Origin: Panopea generosa
Taxonomy: Eukaryota > Mollusca > Bivalvia > Adapedonta > Hiatellidae
DNA length: 64,000 nucleotides
Direction of reading: 5' to 3'
NCBI GenBank assembly: GCA_029582155.1
Contig: CM055901.1
Coordinates: 8,040,874-8,104,873 of the forward strand
In this document: piece after piece, positions 33,671 to 44,850 of the stretch
Numbering within the stretch: position 1 is the first letter of the stretch
Layout: every line of letters begins with the position of its first letter
Translations under genes and position numbers: made by a program
The notes under the pieces: generated by a model
The model's input: the letters and a program-made list of their open reading frames with translations, nothing else
What the model was told of the DNA's origin: nothing
Databases searched by the model: none

Positions 33671-34002
33671 GTGATTTACTTATTTGGTTTTATTTATATA
33701 TCTAAATGATTCTAGTGTAATTGGACATCACATGACTTTTATTTTGAAGATGTCAATACAGACTTTTACCACTGAATGTAAGCGAGGTAAAGCATCCCAC
33801 GTGGCAATAGAAATGCTTAAAACAAATCAATCGGTATAAAAGCACACATTTATCAAACCGACAACGGTGCAACTCGTCAATTTTCTTGAATAATTGAGGA
33901 AATGGTTATATATTCCTGATAAAAAACACATGATCGGTTGAAACTAAAATACATTGCCGCATTTCTGGTTAAGCACGTGGTTACAATCAACAGTTCTCTG
34001 GC
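33671..34002. other. 3' flank of the segmental duplication, no gene
   Basis: Similarity to copy 2 persists to about 33780 (GTGTAATTGGACATC matching GAGTAATTGGATATC at 42050) and then fades. Confidence 0.5.
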
Positions 34003-34140
34003 AAGGTCATACCAAATACTTAAAAAGTGTTCTAGAAACGTCCTCGCTTGGCGATCAGCATTTAGAGAATAGTTCTAGGACTGGTCTGCTCGGTGTCATT
34101 ATGATGTGTAATATGATAACTCAAGTTTGTTGAAAGTGAC
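34003..34140 (+). mobile_element. SINE-A body remnant
   Basis: Retains GGTCATACCAAATACTT, CTCGCTTGGCGATCAGCATT, GGTGTCATTATGATGTG and TTGTTGAAAGTGACGCTA from the body of the family at 9606. No head or clear target duplication. Confidence 0.7.
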
Positions 34141-35440
34141 GCTACACGCACAAAGAATAGGATGTGCCGTGTTGCCATGCGTGTAGCGCAGGTGTTGAAC
34201 GGGTTGAGGGTTTAGAGAGTATGAAGTGTTAATATTATTGTGCACGATACATGTTATATCGCTTAGGAAATAATTGGAACATGCAACCAAAAATCAAGAC
34301 AGTATAGTATAATAAAATAAGACAACCCCTCTGACAATACCAGCGAGGCTGTCGTGAAGATATCAGAATAACTTTTTTCTGAGAAATCGAAAAAGCAAAA
34401 ATGCAAAAAATGCAATAAAAATCGAACACCTAGGGGTAGGTGGGTGAACTAATTAAAGTAAACAAACCTTAAAACGTTACATTTATTATATGTTTCTTTA
34501 AATGTAAAACAGTGAACTGAAGGTTAATATTAAGGATAAACTGGCTTTTAAAAACATACACAATATACGCCAAAAAGCACCTACGACAGTTTAGCTGAAT
34601 AATTTTCGGGTACCCCGCTGCAACTGTGCCTACACATCGTATTCAGCCAAGATACGCCCCTGGGTGCGTTCATTTTCTAGAATATCCCATTGTACCGACA
34701 TGTCCTTATAATGCATATATTTTATTATCAATTTAAATTTTTAATAGATATGCCCGGATAATACTAAACCTAACCATATGGAGTACTGTCAGTTAAACGT
34801 TGTCTTCATGTCTGACCACCATTTGTACCCATCTGTCCTTCGTCCCCCACCTGGTAACCCTTACATTGCACATAGGTGACATTTCTATAATAGTATAAAA
34901 CCCATCGTGTATTTTCAAAGACATGACCGTGATGTCCGATGAATGGGTACAAGCGTCTATCGTTCTGTGCTACAAACTGACCATGATGGGGTGTTGTGTC
35001 ATTTTTTTTATCAGTCTATTCTTTTTTCGTATGAATTGATTAAACGACGATAATTATGCTCGTTTCATAATCTGTAAATTGAAAATAAACTTAATGAATA
35101 AATCGATAAACCTTTGGTTTGGTCACAATCCATGTCCTTTGGGTTTTTTCTGTATGTTTTTGGAACCCTGTTTACATTGATATTTGATGAAGTTAAAAAA
35201 AAATTTCTTGTAAAACAGTTTCTTTGCTATTTTATTGATGGATTTTACAGTTTTACTGTCTGTCACTGTATATTGCACGTTAAACGTGTCACAATATATT
35301 TCTAAACGCTTCTGAAACAATTCAAATGATTCGAATTCGCTTCCTTCCTCCATGTTTTACCACGCTTTGGCTGCTGGAAAATGCCCAGATATATACTTAC
35401 ACCCTTTGACTATCTGCCGTGACTTAATTCCTTTGTCGAT
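34141..35440. other. No gene seen
   Basis: Short frames only. A lysine/asparagine-rich 60-75-residue pair on opposite strands at 35114-35353 lacks any motif. Confidence 0.5.
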
Positions 35441-35566
35441 GCCCTGTCGTGCGGATCAGAAAAGCTACTGGCATTACCGTCGTGTAGATAAGGAAAATAA
35501 AGGACACGACTGTCGTGCGGATAAGAAAAATAATTGGCAAGACCGTCGTGCCGATAGTTCCATTTA
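35441..35566. repeat. About 33-bp tandem repeat, four units
   Basis: Units centred on GTCGTGCGGATAAGAAAA recur with changes at about 33-34 bp spacing. A 71-residue frame crosses it with repeated CRADKKN..W..RR; 33 bp preserves frame, but no known domain is seen. Confidence 0.7.
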
Positions 35567-35889
35567 GAATATATAAACGTTTCAGAAATCTTAGTATGAA
35601 CGGAAAATATCCAATTCTTAGAGACGGTATAATTACATTACGTCCGAATTCTTTGACTGCCGAAATTAGAAGTATTGTATCGATACTATAGACATAAAGT
35701 AGACTGTATTAAAACTTGTCATCATTAGAAATTAAGACGCAACGCTGACCTGTTTGATAAGCCATAAATGCAGATATAGACTTACAATTAAACGTGCGAA
35801 ACAGGTGTACACTATCTAAAAGCATAATCTTATTGCGGTCTAAGGCTACATAATAAAGACAGAAATAAGAAGATGCAATTTACTTAAGG

Positions 35890-36200
35890 AATTAATGAAA
35901 TGTTTAACTTGATAAAATCGACAAAGAATAATAAGCCTTTGAAGTTATATACAAAATGTTCAAGGCAGAGTAACAGCCTTGGAACATTTGTATGTAAAAC
36001 TCCCAAGTTTCTTTGCATGAGGCCCCTATATGCAATAGACCCTGGACTCGCTGAAGCTTCAACACCCATTAGGCAATATTATATCAATTATGAACAAATA
36101 TTTGACCGACTGGTTATTGAAAAAACACATTAATGAAAATTCCAAATATTAACCTTATTGACCCCATATGGAAATTCAATCCTCTTTATTGAACAAAATC
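35890..36200. repeat. Dispersed repeat G, isolated copy
   Basis: Shares with 38390-39250 the string GAACAAAT.TTTGACCG..GGTT, TTGACCCCATATGGAAATTC and TTTATTGAACAAAATCTAAT. Orientation and class are unknown. The 77-residue frame within it is not conserved in the other copies. Confidence 0.6.
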
Positions 36201-36234
36201 TAATTCACTGTTTATTATGGAACGCCGGCGCTGT

Positions 36235-36770
36235 CTTGTGTTTAGCATTGGCATCTAATCATTGTCTTATCAGTCTTTGGTTAGATGGCCATTGTGTTGG
36301 CTTGTCCTAGCATTGTGTTGGGTCATATACACATTAGTGTTTGGTTGACATAGCATTATGTTTAGTTGTATTAACATTTTGTTTAGTAGTCATATTATGT
36401 TGGATTGTAGAAACATTGTATTGGGTTACGTACAGTCGTTGCTTTTGTTTGTCTCGTCATTATGTTAGGTTTTATTATCATTATGTTGGGTTGTCAAAGC
36501 ATTGTTTTCGGTTATGTAATTATTGTATTGGGTTGTCATTGGTTTGTGTTGGGTTGTCTCATAATCGTGTTAAGATGAATACCCATTATGTTGGCTTGTC
36601 TCTTCATTAAGTTCGGTTGTATATCATTATGTTTGGTTGTCATGGCATTGGTCATTTCATCAGTATCGGTTATATTAATATTCACATGTAATTATGATCG
36701 GTCGACATCTCGTTATGTAAAATGCACATGTTATTCTGCTCGGTTGACTTGCCTTTATTGTTGTGCTTAA
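36235..36770. repeat. Degenerate short tandem repeat (CATTATGTTGGGTTGT-like)
   Basis: Around 25 diverged units of 20-24 bp with consensus CATTATGTTGGGTTGTC. The strand asymmetry (T/G rich) yields hydrophobic frames at 36341-36610 and 36588-36770 that I do not regard as genes. Confidence 0.75.
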
Positions 36771-36959
36771 ACCAAGGAGAACAAATGAATGAAATGTGTC
36801 GATGTGTTTCCCAAGATGACGTTACTAGCTCCGTTTGATCTGTGTGCTTTGACACATTACTAACCGATTTTGGTTAGTCATCATAGAGCAGGGTGGTAAG
36901 AAAACATATTTTTAACAGAAATATGTTCATCAATTGTCTCTTATTTCGTATTTCTAACC

Positions 36960-37505
36960 CTTGTGTTTCCGGGTAAGAAAGAATCACTGTTGATTTCTGC
37001 AGGGAGGGTTCGAATTTTCCGAATGAGTATCACGTTCATTTTATCAATTGGTCATGTTATTATTGTGGTTTTACTAACCCCTGTGTGTTCCAGGAAGCCA
37101 TGAGAGTGATGGTAAGAATAGGATTATCGTTGACGATACATGGCGTAAGAAGTGACAATTTGAGTAATACGATTTTGCATGATTTAAGGGTCTCTCCGTT
37201 AAGGTCGTAGGTTCGAGTCCTGCTCAATCAAAAAAAAATGCGAGAAAGTTTGCCAGTTACTTGCGGAAGGGAGGTGGTTTTATCAGTCTAGTGAGGTCTT
37301 CTCCGCTAGTAAAACTAATTACGCCATATATAACCTGAAATTTATTCAAACTGGCGTTAAACCCCATTCAATTGTTGATGAGATTGTTTTAATATGTATG
37401 TTAATTTGTTGTTTTTGTACGTATAGTATGAACCTGAAATCTATATTTTGGTGTCGAATAACCTTCAATGTGTGTGTACGCCGTAAAATCCCATTTATTC
37501 ACTCA
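36960..37505 (+). mobile_element. SINE-E, old copy split by SINE-D
   Basis: The left part 36960-37169 matches the family from the head side (GAATGAGTATCACGTTCATT, CCCCTGTGTGTTCCAGG, ACAATTTGAGTAATACG). The right part 37371-37505 resumes at TTGTTGATG and ends TACGCCGTAAAATCCC before ATTC-like units. About 70 bp of the family consensus are missing at the split. Confidence 0.75.
37170..37370 (+). mobile_element. SINE-D nested in SINE-E
   Basis: Carries a B box (GTAGGTTCGAGTCCTGC), then GAGAAAGTTTGCCAGTTACT, TGCGGAAGG and GAGGTCTTCTCCGC, and ends GGCGTTAAACCCCATTCA. The A-box region is degraded. It is the best central-domain match to 13170. Confidence 0.75.
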
Positions 37506-38389
37506 TTCTCATTTCCTCCACTTTACGTTAATATTTTTAATAAAGATATATATTTCTAAATAGTATATAGTCTATGGATATTAAATGAAATGTAACAGAA
37601 GATTTTAAAATTGTCTATAACTTTTTTCCAGTATATCATGCCTTTACATACGCAATAACGCCGTATCGCAAGAAGGATATCTAGTAGATATGCTCAATCA
37701 TTTTGATTTCAATTTGATCCGGTATACAGGTTTACACGTAGTAAAAAATATTTCGTCTAAGAAAGAATCTGAATGACAATGAGAGTCGTCAAGCAGTATG
37801 TAAGTGCTGTCTATTTTTAGAATGGGGATTTTGTTTCAAGTGTACCACTCAAATTTAGATATTTATTTTGTGACGTTTTAGTCGGTTTGTCATACACAAC
37901 CATTCGGATTTTATTGATAAATGTTAATGAGATGGTTTTTATCCATTTTAATAATAATTTTATTATTTGAGGCATTTATAGTGTTTTCCCCACAATTTAA
38001 CAAACATATAAACTACATCCGAACCATTTTCGTACCGGAAATATTGCTGCCCATAACAGTTTTTTGCAAGGGACGGCATATCTTGGATTCACCAAACCAC
38101 TTTAAAATTTCGGTGGAGTAAAGTGTCATTGTGGTACTCCTTGTTTTTTAAGGAAAAACTTCAAAACAAAATAGTTCTAATGAAAACAAGTGCCAGGGTT
38201 CATACGTTGTTCCGAGGAAAGATGGTACGTCTATGCTGAAAAAATATCGAGGACATAACCAAAGACAATAACACGAAACCCAATATAATAATACAATGAC
38301 CCATTAAATTTCAGTACGGTAATACAGTTTTGGCGTTCCATAGTTTTTAATAGACATTTATTTGCTTTAGATTTCAAATTGAACATATT
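37506..38389. other. No gene seen
   Basis: AT-rich. A 66-residue frame at 37921-38121 starting with hydrophobic residues is not supported by any motif. Confidence 0.5.
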
Positions 38390-39250
38390 TACACAATGTT
38401 TTCCCATAGTATTCCAATATAAAATTCAAAAGCAGGGTCTCTGTTCATCCCAGTGCCCCTTGATTTCTACAAACTATTTAATCATACAGATAATCTATAT
38501 CAAATATGAACATATTTGGCTGACCGTTTGTTGAGAAAAAGATTTTTCCATTTTAACAGTTTTGTGACCCCCCCCCCCCCTGGCCCCTTGTAGAAATTCA
38601 AATCTGTTTCTTGAACTAAATCTTATTCGTTATAACTAGTAGATGATGCTTTAGATCCCCAACTGAATAGTAACTCTGCATAAAAGAAAAAAAAATAGAA
38701 TATTCTATTTCCCCATAGTATAACTATGCAAAACTCATCCAGGTCCTATAGATATTAGTCCTTTGTATTGTAAAAACTCCCAATCTCTACTCATAGCGAT
38801 AATTAACAGGTTGTTGAGAAGATTTTTTTGAAAATACCCCCCCACCACCCCCTTATGGAAAGTTAATCGTCCAGATTGAACTAAACCTTATTCGCTATGA
38901 CCACAAGATGGGTAAGAACTCAAACTGAAATAAAAAATCGCATATCGATGGGTTTGTTGTTTTATTTTAAAATTTTATGTTTTCCCATAGTATTCCAATG
39001 TAAAACTCAAAAGTTCCCTTACAACGCCCCTATAATTACTAGCCCTTTGATTTGTACAAACATTAAAACCCCTACTCGTAGGGATAATCTATGAACAAAT
39101 TTGACCGGCTGTTGAGAAGAAGATTTTTGAAAATTTTCTAAATTAACCCTTTTGTGACCCATCCTGACCTTTACGGAAAGTCATTTCTCCTTATTGAACC
39201 AAATCTTATTTTCTTTGGCTTCAGAACTCAAATTGCATAATATTTTTGAC
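38390..39250. repeat. Repeat G, three diverged tandem copies of about 290 bp
   Basis: Copies begin at about 38396, 38700 and 38978 with TTTTCCCATAGTATTCCAAT or a variant. They share CCTTTGATTTGTACAAAC, ATAATCTATGAACAAATTTG, TGTTGAGAAGAAGATTTTTG and TTATTGAACCAAATCTTATT. Two copies hold C-rich runs (38569-38584, about 38839-38852). An isolated copy lies at 35890. Stops in all frames argue against a coding array. Confidence 0.75.
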
Positions 39251-39589
39251 CAAAGGGGCGGGGAAAAAAGAGTGTTTTCGTATTCCAATGGAATCGATAT
39301 GTAAAAAAATGACACAGTAGGGTAGTTATACAATAATAATATTCAAGACATGTTTTTGAACGGGTCAAGTCCTAGTATTAGTGTCAGTGTGTGTATTATA
39401 GCACATACAGTTTTTGTTCGTTTTATACCAAACTTACATTCTAGTTCCCATGTATTTGAACTGGCCAAATCGGAATAACGGTCCTCAAATTGTCAGTCAA
39501 GTAATGCGTTTTTTTTACCTTGTGCTTACATCCGCAATTCTAACAGGATCCTAACCATTCATTCTAGTAGTAATGTAATGTTACCATAT

Positions 39590-39782
39590 CGCAGACAAGC
39601 TTTCGAAATTGCCAAATCGAATAGTTGATATTAATGTTATGGCCCATGAATCGCAAGCATTGGCATTTTATGCACTCTGGCACTCACATTTTTGTAAGGC
39701 ATTCATGAAACATGCACATAGGTTATATGACCATGAAATCCACGAGCGATACTTAATGGACTGGTCTATTCGGATAATCGAG
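39590..39782 (+). other. Probable 5' UTR exon / promoter block of mTERF-like copy 2
   Basis: Aligns with 28016-28191 (GCAGACAAGCTTTCGAA, GCCAAATCGAATAGTTGATA, GACCATGAAATCCAC) and ends CGAG|GTCTGA, a donor-like site. The 363 bp that follow (39783-40145) end in TTTTTCAG 12 bp before the ATG, giving a compact intron that represents the state before the transposon insertion in copy 1. Confidence 0.55.
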
Positions 39783-40157
39783 GTCTGAGATATAGCCACA
39801 AATCATTAAAATTGTGACATGTGACTATATGTAAAACAAATATTCATTCTGGAATCTTCAAAATGTTAACACAGTTATTAAATTACCAAATGCTATAAAA
39901 TCTTGCACAATATTATGAAACAGTCCTAAATGTCCGAGTTACACCCCTTGAAGTATCTCTTAATACTATGACTCATATGCAAACGTAATTTACGTTAGTG
40001 ATTTAGATTCATTGCTTCTTTTCTTGATTATGTCAAGTGATTGGAAATATCTTTAAAACGCATAAAATTTTGATAACTTTCATACTTAACCGAATAATTG
40101 CTATATTTATACGTGATAACATAATTCTTGTAACATGTTTTTCAGACATGCATAATC

Positions 40158-41699
40158 ATGTTGCATTTAAGACGACTACAGCCATGGCTACCTGCGGTTT
40201 CCAACATGCTATGTACCACAAGACAAATTCGTTGCTGCCCTTCAAAACCAGAAATACAAACGTTTTATAATACGCCCGGCATTTGCAGAATGACCTTGGT
40301 TTCGAATTTATTCGAAAAGAGAAGATTCTCTTTCAACCCACCGATCTACACCGGTGAAAATGAGACAGGGAACACACATTTTAACGTGCAATGTCAATAT
40401 AAAACGATTGCCGAGATGTGTAGCGAGCATCCTGATATCAAATATATAAGTGAGCAGCTACAAAGCGTTTTGGAAGAATGCACAGACTCTGATGTTATAT
40501 CGATATATCAAAGTTCACCACGATTGAAAGATGAAAAGGTTATGAATGAATTTTTAACCAACCTCAACGTGTTGTACCGGCTAGGTTATTCTATCAGTTT
40601 TCAGAAACAAATGGCAAATCGTGGGGGAGGACTAACACAAATAATCTCCGACGACTTTAAAAAGTTACTTTCTATAAATGCTGGTTCTATTACAAGCACA
40701 AGAATTTTATATAACCTAATTGCCGAACATGTTAGAAAGGACTATGTTGATAATATTCATCTCCTAGCCGATATTTTGCAAATAGATGTAGAGGAAGTAT
40801 ATGCGGTTGCGTCTAAGGTTGTTATAAACGAAATTAAACAGTTGACTGCATGCTTATTAAAAGAGAAAATAGAGTATTTGCTGTTTGAAGGAATGTCAAA
40901 AACAGATATACTGTACAATGTGGATACACTCAAGGTCCGTATGCAAGTTTATCTAGAGTGCATATGTAAAACAAGAAGTGGATGTGTTGATATTTCAAGA
41001 GCATTAGAAATGGCCAGAGTAAGAAGATTCGATGAAACCAGTATGAACATAACGAAACTAACAAAACAGGAATTCGAACACGATGATATAAAAGGCACAT
41101 CAGAACAGTTTAAACGTATTTTGGAATGTACAGATTCTGATTTAATGTATATGCATCAAGTTTTACCACGTTTGAGACAAGCTGATATTACAGATAGGAC
41201 TTTGAGCAACGTAAATATCCTTTTCAAGTTTGGAGCTACACCTAGAGATGTAAAATTATTGTTGCTACGTCAAAAAGGAACATTAACGCAAGTGAGCCCT
41301 GAGGAATTGGAGAAGATACTACCTTATGTAAATAAAAGTCGTCAGATGTGGGTACACAATGTTTCTGCTGCAATTAATTGTCACGTTATGAAAGGTTTTA
41401 TTGATACATTAGATTTTCTAGCCTGTCAGTTGGAAACGGACCGAGAAGTCATTTGTGTTTTTACTTCCAAATGCCGACTCAAAATGGTTACATCAATCAA
41501 TCCTTGCTTGTTAAAGGAAAAAATATGTTTTTTACTATCTGAGGGTTTTAAAACATCTGATATTGTTCGCAATTTGGAAATATTATGCATATCAATGGAG
41601 AGAATATATGGATCACTGATAAATATAAAACAAGACATTGGTGATACTCTCCCGTCATTAAAAGAGTTAAGATTGAACTCAAAAAGAAAGATAAAATGA
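40158..41699 (+). CDS. mTERF-family protein, two-module, copy 2
   Basis: A 513-residue intact coding region, paralogue of 31939-33489. It starts with the same basic leader (LRRLQPWLPAV..RQIRCC), lacks four residues around IYTGENE, and has the same pair of modules (ECTDSDVISIYQSS.. and ECTDSDLMYMHQVL..). Similarity is uneven: the stretches around SPRLKDEKVMNEFLTNLNVL and from TKLTKQEFEHDD to QKGTL are almost identical at DNA level, while the last 80 residues differ strongly (CQLETDREVICVFTSKC against SLLDIDREVFCVYASNY). Mitochondrial location and nucleic-acid binding are inferred from the family. Both copies are uninterrupted, so both may be functional. Confidence 0.82.
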   Translation: MLHLRRLQPWLPAVSNMLCTTRQIRCCPSKPEIQTFYNTPGICRMTLVSNLFEKRRFSFNPPIYTGENETGNTHFNVQCQYKTIAEMCSEHPDIKYISEQLQSVLEECTDSDVISIYQSSPRLKDEKVMNEFLTNLNVLYRLGYSISFQKQMANRGGGLTQIISDDFKKLLSINAGSITSTRILYNLIAEHVRKDYVDNIHLLADILQIDVEEVYAVASKVVINEIKQLTACLLKEKIEYLLFEGMSKTDILYNVDTLKVRMQVYLECICKTRSGCVDISRALEMARVRRFDETSMNITKLTKQEFEHDDIKGTSEQFKRILECTDSDLMYMHQVLPRLRQADITDRTLSNVNILFKFGATPRDVKLLLLRQKGTLTQVSPEELEKILPYVNKSRQMWVHNVSAAINCHVMKGFIDTLDFLACQLETDREVICVFTSKCRLKMVTSINPCLLKEKICFLLSEGFKTSDIVRNLEILCISMERIYGSLINIKQDIGDTLPSLKELRLNSKRKIK

Positions 41700-41943
41700 A
41701 TATACAATGAACTGCTTAAATGGATGACACCATTATCTGGCAAAACGTTGATCTCGGACAGATTTACAGTATGAAATATGTAGTTCGTGTTAGTAAGCTG
41801 TAATTACACGTTTGGTCCGTTTCTGTGGAGATACGGACGTTTGCTGTTGCATGAGAATAAGAATGTATTTGGAGTAACTGCTTAGTACTGTCGGTCTATT
41901 TGATGTAATTGTAGATCGGTGCCTACACATTGGAATAGTATCA

Positions 41944-41949
41944 ATTAAA
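41944..41949 (+). promoter_or_regulatory. Candidate poly(A) signal, copy 2
   Basis: ATTAAA about 245 bp after the stop, in the same local context as at 33665. Confidence 0.45.
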
Positions 41950-42944
41950 GTGAGGATTTTATAATTGACTTTTTGTGATTTGACTGATTTAATGATATTC
42001 AAATAGTCGTTTTCACTGTTATTCTTTTTAATTAACATTATCTTAGAGTAATTGGATATCCAATTTCTTTTATTTTGAAATATGATTTCAATATACGGGA
42101 ATATATAGAGAAGTTATCTATTTATTATAATAGTTGTAGGTTCAGAACTTAAATTGACTTTTATTGAGACACAAAATTGTGAAGTAAGCTCAGATACACG
42201 TCCAACGTCTACGGTACATAAATGGCCATCACGTCGCTTAGTCCGTAACACCAGTGCTGACAATTCCCGTTTGTTGTGAATATTGAGGGAAGACAATCGC
42301 TCCATTGCCACATGCATTTAAAGAAGTTAATATAGCAGGTATGAGCAGGATTTAATAAGGTTTCAATCGGTCATGCCTTTATGGCCGGGAATGTAAACGT
42401 TTCCTGAATCGTTCTGGAAATGGTTACTCCGTCGATTATCCTAATTGATGAATGACGGAATTGACCGAGTATGCACGATTGAGTTGCCGAACATCAAAAA
42501 GTGTCGAGTGTCGAATTACTTATTTGGACAAGGAATAGTACAGTTATCAACTAAATTAAACTGTAAGAAAATTGCCTGTTCTTAATGAGACTATTTAATA
42601 AAAATTCAACAATGGTATTTTTTGAAACGCTAAAAAGTGGATATTCAGAAAAAGTCATTCAAAGCCGAAAAACTTTGGACTAACATCAGATACTGAAATC
42701 AAAATTTCCTAGTATATACAACATGTGTGTGAGGTGTATTTATTCTAACTTCTGAAAAATGTATTGATATAAAAAAAAAAAATACCATAATTATGTCAAA
42801 TTTATTAATGTTTTTTTTAGCCTGACATCATTTTTGAAGGGAAAAAACGGTTTACGGAAAAAATCTTATTACAAAACTTATAAAAAATACTAGCCAAAAT
42901 ATTAAGTATGACAGCATAACTAGAAAACTTATTCATTTTACTTC
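41950..42944. other. 3' flank of the duplication, then no gene
   Basis: Similarity to the copy 1 flank is patchy: TAATTGGATATC at 42050, and AATGTAAACGTTTCCTG near 42390 matching AATGCAAACGTTTCCTG near 33620. Beyond that nothing is recognised. Confidence 0.5.
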
Positions 42945-43085
42945 GATCGCGAATTATTACAACTTAAACAATTCACGCTCGAAGTCTTTGTCAAACCAGT
43001 TATAAGCATATGTTTTGCCTAAGGACACCACACAGTCGTGGGGAAGGAACGGACCCACGACCCTCCGATCCTGGGTTCGGTAAAA
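42945..43085 (-). mobile_element. SINE-F remnant
   Basis: Shares TTACAACTTA, TTCACGCTCGAA, AAGGACACCACACA and a GGACCCACGACC reverse B-box region with the copy at 10440. The head is lost near 43085. Confidence 0.6.
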
Positions 43086-44034
43086 ATACCTTTTTGGGGA
43101 CATGATTGATTACCGCTTGGAATAGCAAAATACGCTTTGGTCTGTGTTCTTAAAACTGTGACAGCATTAGGGAGAATTTCAATATTTTAGTTATGAAAAC
43201 TCAAATCAGAGAGGGTTCATTTGTCTGAAATTGAGATATATAACATAAAATAATGGTAAATCAGGCGAATCGATCAGCTATATAATTATATATATATATA
43301 TATATATGTATAACTAATGTTTAATGTGTTGAACAAGTATCTCATGCCGGTCTTAAATTAAAATTTGTATCTTGAATACCGTGTTTTAGTTCATTGTTTT
43401 TAAAAACGATATCTGCAAATGACGTTAATATTTCTGCTTTCAGAACTTCACTGTTCTGGTAACATTAACCATCCAAACGTTGGTCTTTTGCTTACCGTAG
43501 ATGTTTAATATCCGGAAACCTATACATGGCCACCATCAGTACATGTATATCAAATATATGCGTGTGTCCGTTGACATTTTGGTTTGTTTGTATGGGTTTT
43601 ACGCCTTATTTCAACAGAAGTTTAGTTATATAAAGGCGATCAGCGCACCTAATTCTCGTTCCTGGTTAACTATAGACACGCCTTATCTCTGCGAGTTACT
43701 TAATATATTCCCATATATTCATGGTTGTGAGATTTGTGGCCATAGAGAATAAAGTTTTAACGGTAAATACAGTAGTTTCTTGTCCATGTATGCTCTACAA
43801 GAGCGGGAGCTGAACATCTCGATTAAGCATGGTACGTATGATACTTGATCTTTTTTTTCAAAGGGTGCACCAACAAATCTGGAATACTGCTAGGTTTATT
43901 CTGAAACCCCAGGATATTTTCTGTAGGCATACATCCATGAAAATGGACATCGTGTTTTACATGTTTTACACTCCATGTACAATTTGATAACACAAATGTT
44001 AATTAAGTTAGAACAAGAAAAGTGTTTACGTTAT
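43086..44034. other. No gene; short (AT)n
   Basis: An AT dinucleotide run lies at about 43282-43308. An 83-residue frame at 43501-43752 has no identifiable motif. Confidence 0.5.
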
Positions 44035-44450
44035 TGCAACGTTTGGCCTGCCATACAATACAAAAAGGTTGTCCTGTATGGTGAGTCCCCCCAAGGGATC
44101 AGTTCTAGTGTCAGCATTCTTCCTCTTGTACTTAAGTGACCTACCGGACAACGTAATATCCTCTGTGCGAGTGTTTGCAGATGATGTCCTGTATAAGAAT
44201 ATATACAAAAGTGAGACAGATTGCATACTTTTGCAAGAGGGCAGTGACAAGCTAGCCGCCTAGGAAGAGACTTCAAGGCTTCAAAATGTCGCTCTCTAAG
44301 GGTTCAAACCACAATCCAAATACCCGATTTTTTGTTTATTTATACATTCCACAACCAAGTTTATGAGTGTGACTTCTACCAAATATTTCTAAAGGTCCCT
44401 CTTTTTTAACAACTCACCATCATGGGGCACTCACATTCAACCTTAATCTC
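44035..44450 (+). pseudogene. LINE reverse transcriptase fragment (plus strand)
   Basis: Conceptual pieces follow the reverse-transcriptase palm in order: PPKGSVL..AFFLLYLSDLPDNV, then FADDVLY at 44174 (the FADD box), then DKLAA with a stop where W is usual, and after a gap a SWGTHI-like thumb segment near 44430. This order matches CR1/Jockey-like LINEs. It is frameshifted and truncated at both ends. Confidence 0.75.
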
Positions 44451-44694
44451 CAATAGAATCTTGGGCCCTGGACCGCTTGTCCTGTCAAGTGCCAGAAATA
44501 AGTATTAGAACCCATATAGAATGTGCATTCCAAATTTAGAGCCCACGTGCCCAGACAGAAATTCACAGATTATAAATGATGGTGCGCCAGGTGATGTTAT
44601 AAGCGTTGGTGAAATCGTAGTTCCACTCGTACCCAATCCTGGATATCCGGCGCCTCTCCAAAACGACCACGGAGAATCCGGTGTAACGTTGTTC

Positions 44695-44850
44695 ACTGAT
44701 CCCCATAGAATAATGACCCTCGGTCATTATTTTATATAGAATAATGACCCCTTTCCTATAAAATACTGACACCCCATATAAAATAATGACCCCCCCCCCC
44801 CCCCCCCCGATTTTATCTATAAAATATTGCCCCCCCCCCCCCCCCACCTA
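44695..44850. repeat. AATAATGACCCC units and two long poly-C runs
   Basis: Four TA(G/A)AATAATGACC-type units lead into about 20 C at 44789-44808 and about 17 C at 44830-44846. Homopolymers of this length are difficult to sequence, so their exact lengths are uncertain. Confidence 0.85.

Noticed and set aside
35352..35567. Repeat protein with CRADKKN units
   Set aside because: Only four imperfect 33-bp units, no conserved start, and no similarity to a known domain; kept as a DNA repeat.
36341..36770. Hydrophobic frames with repeated YVGLS
   Set aside because: By-product of the T/G-rich degenerate tandem repeat; no consistent start or motif.
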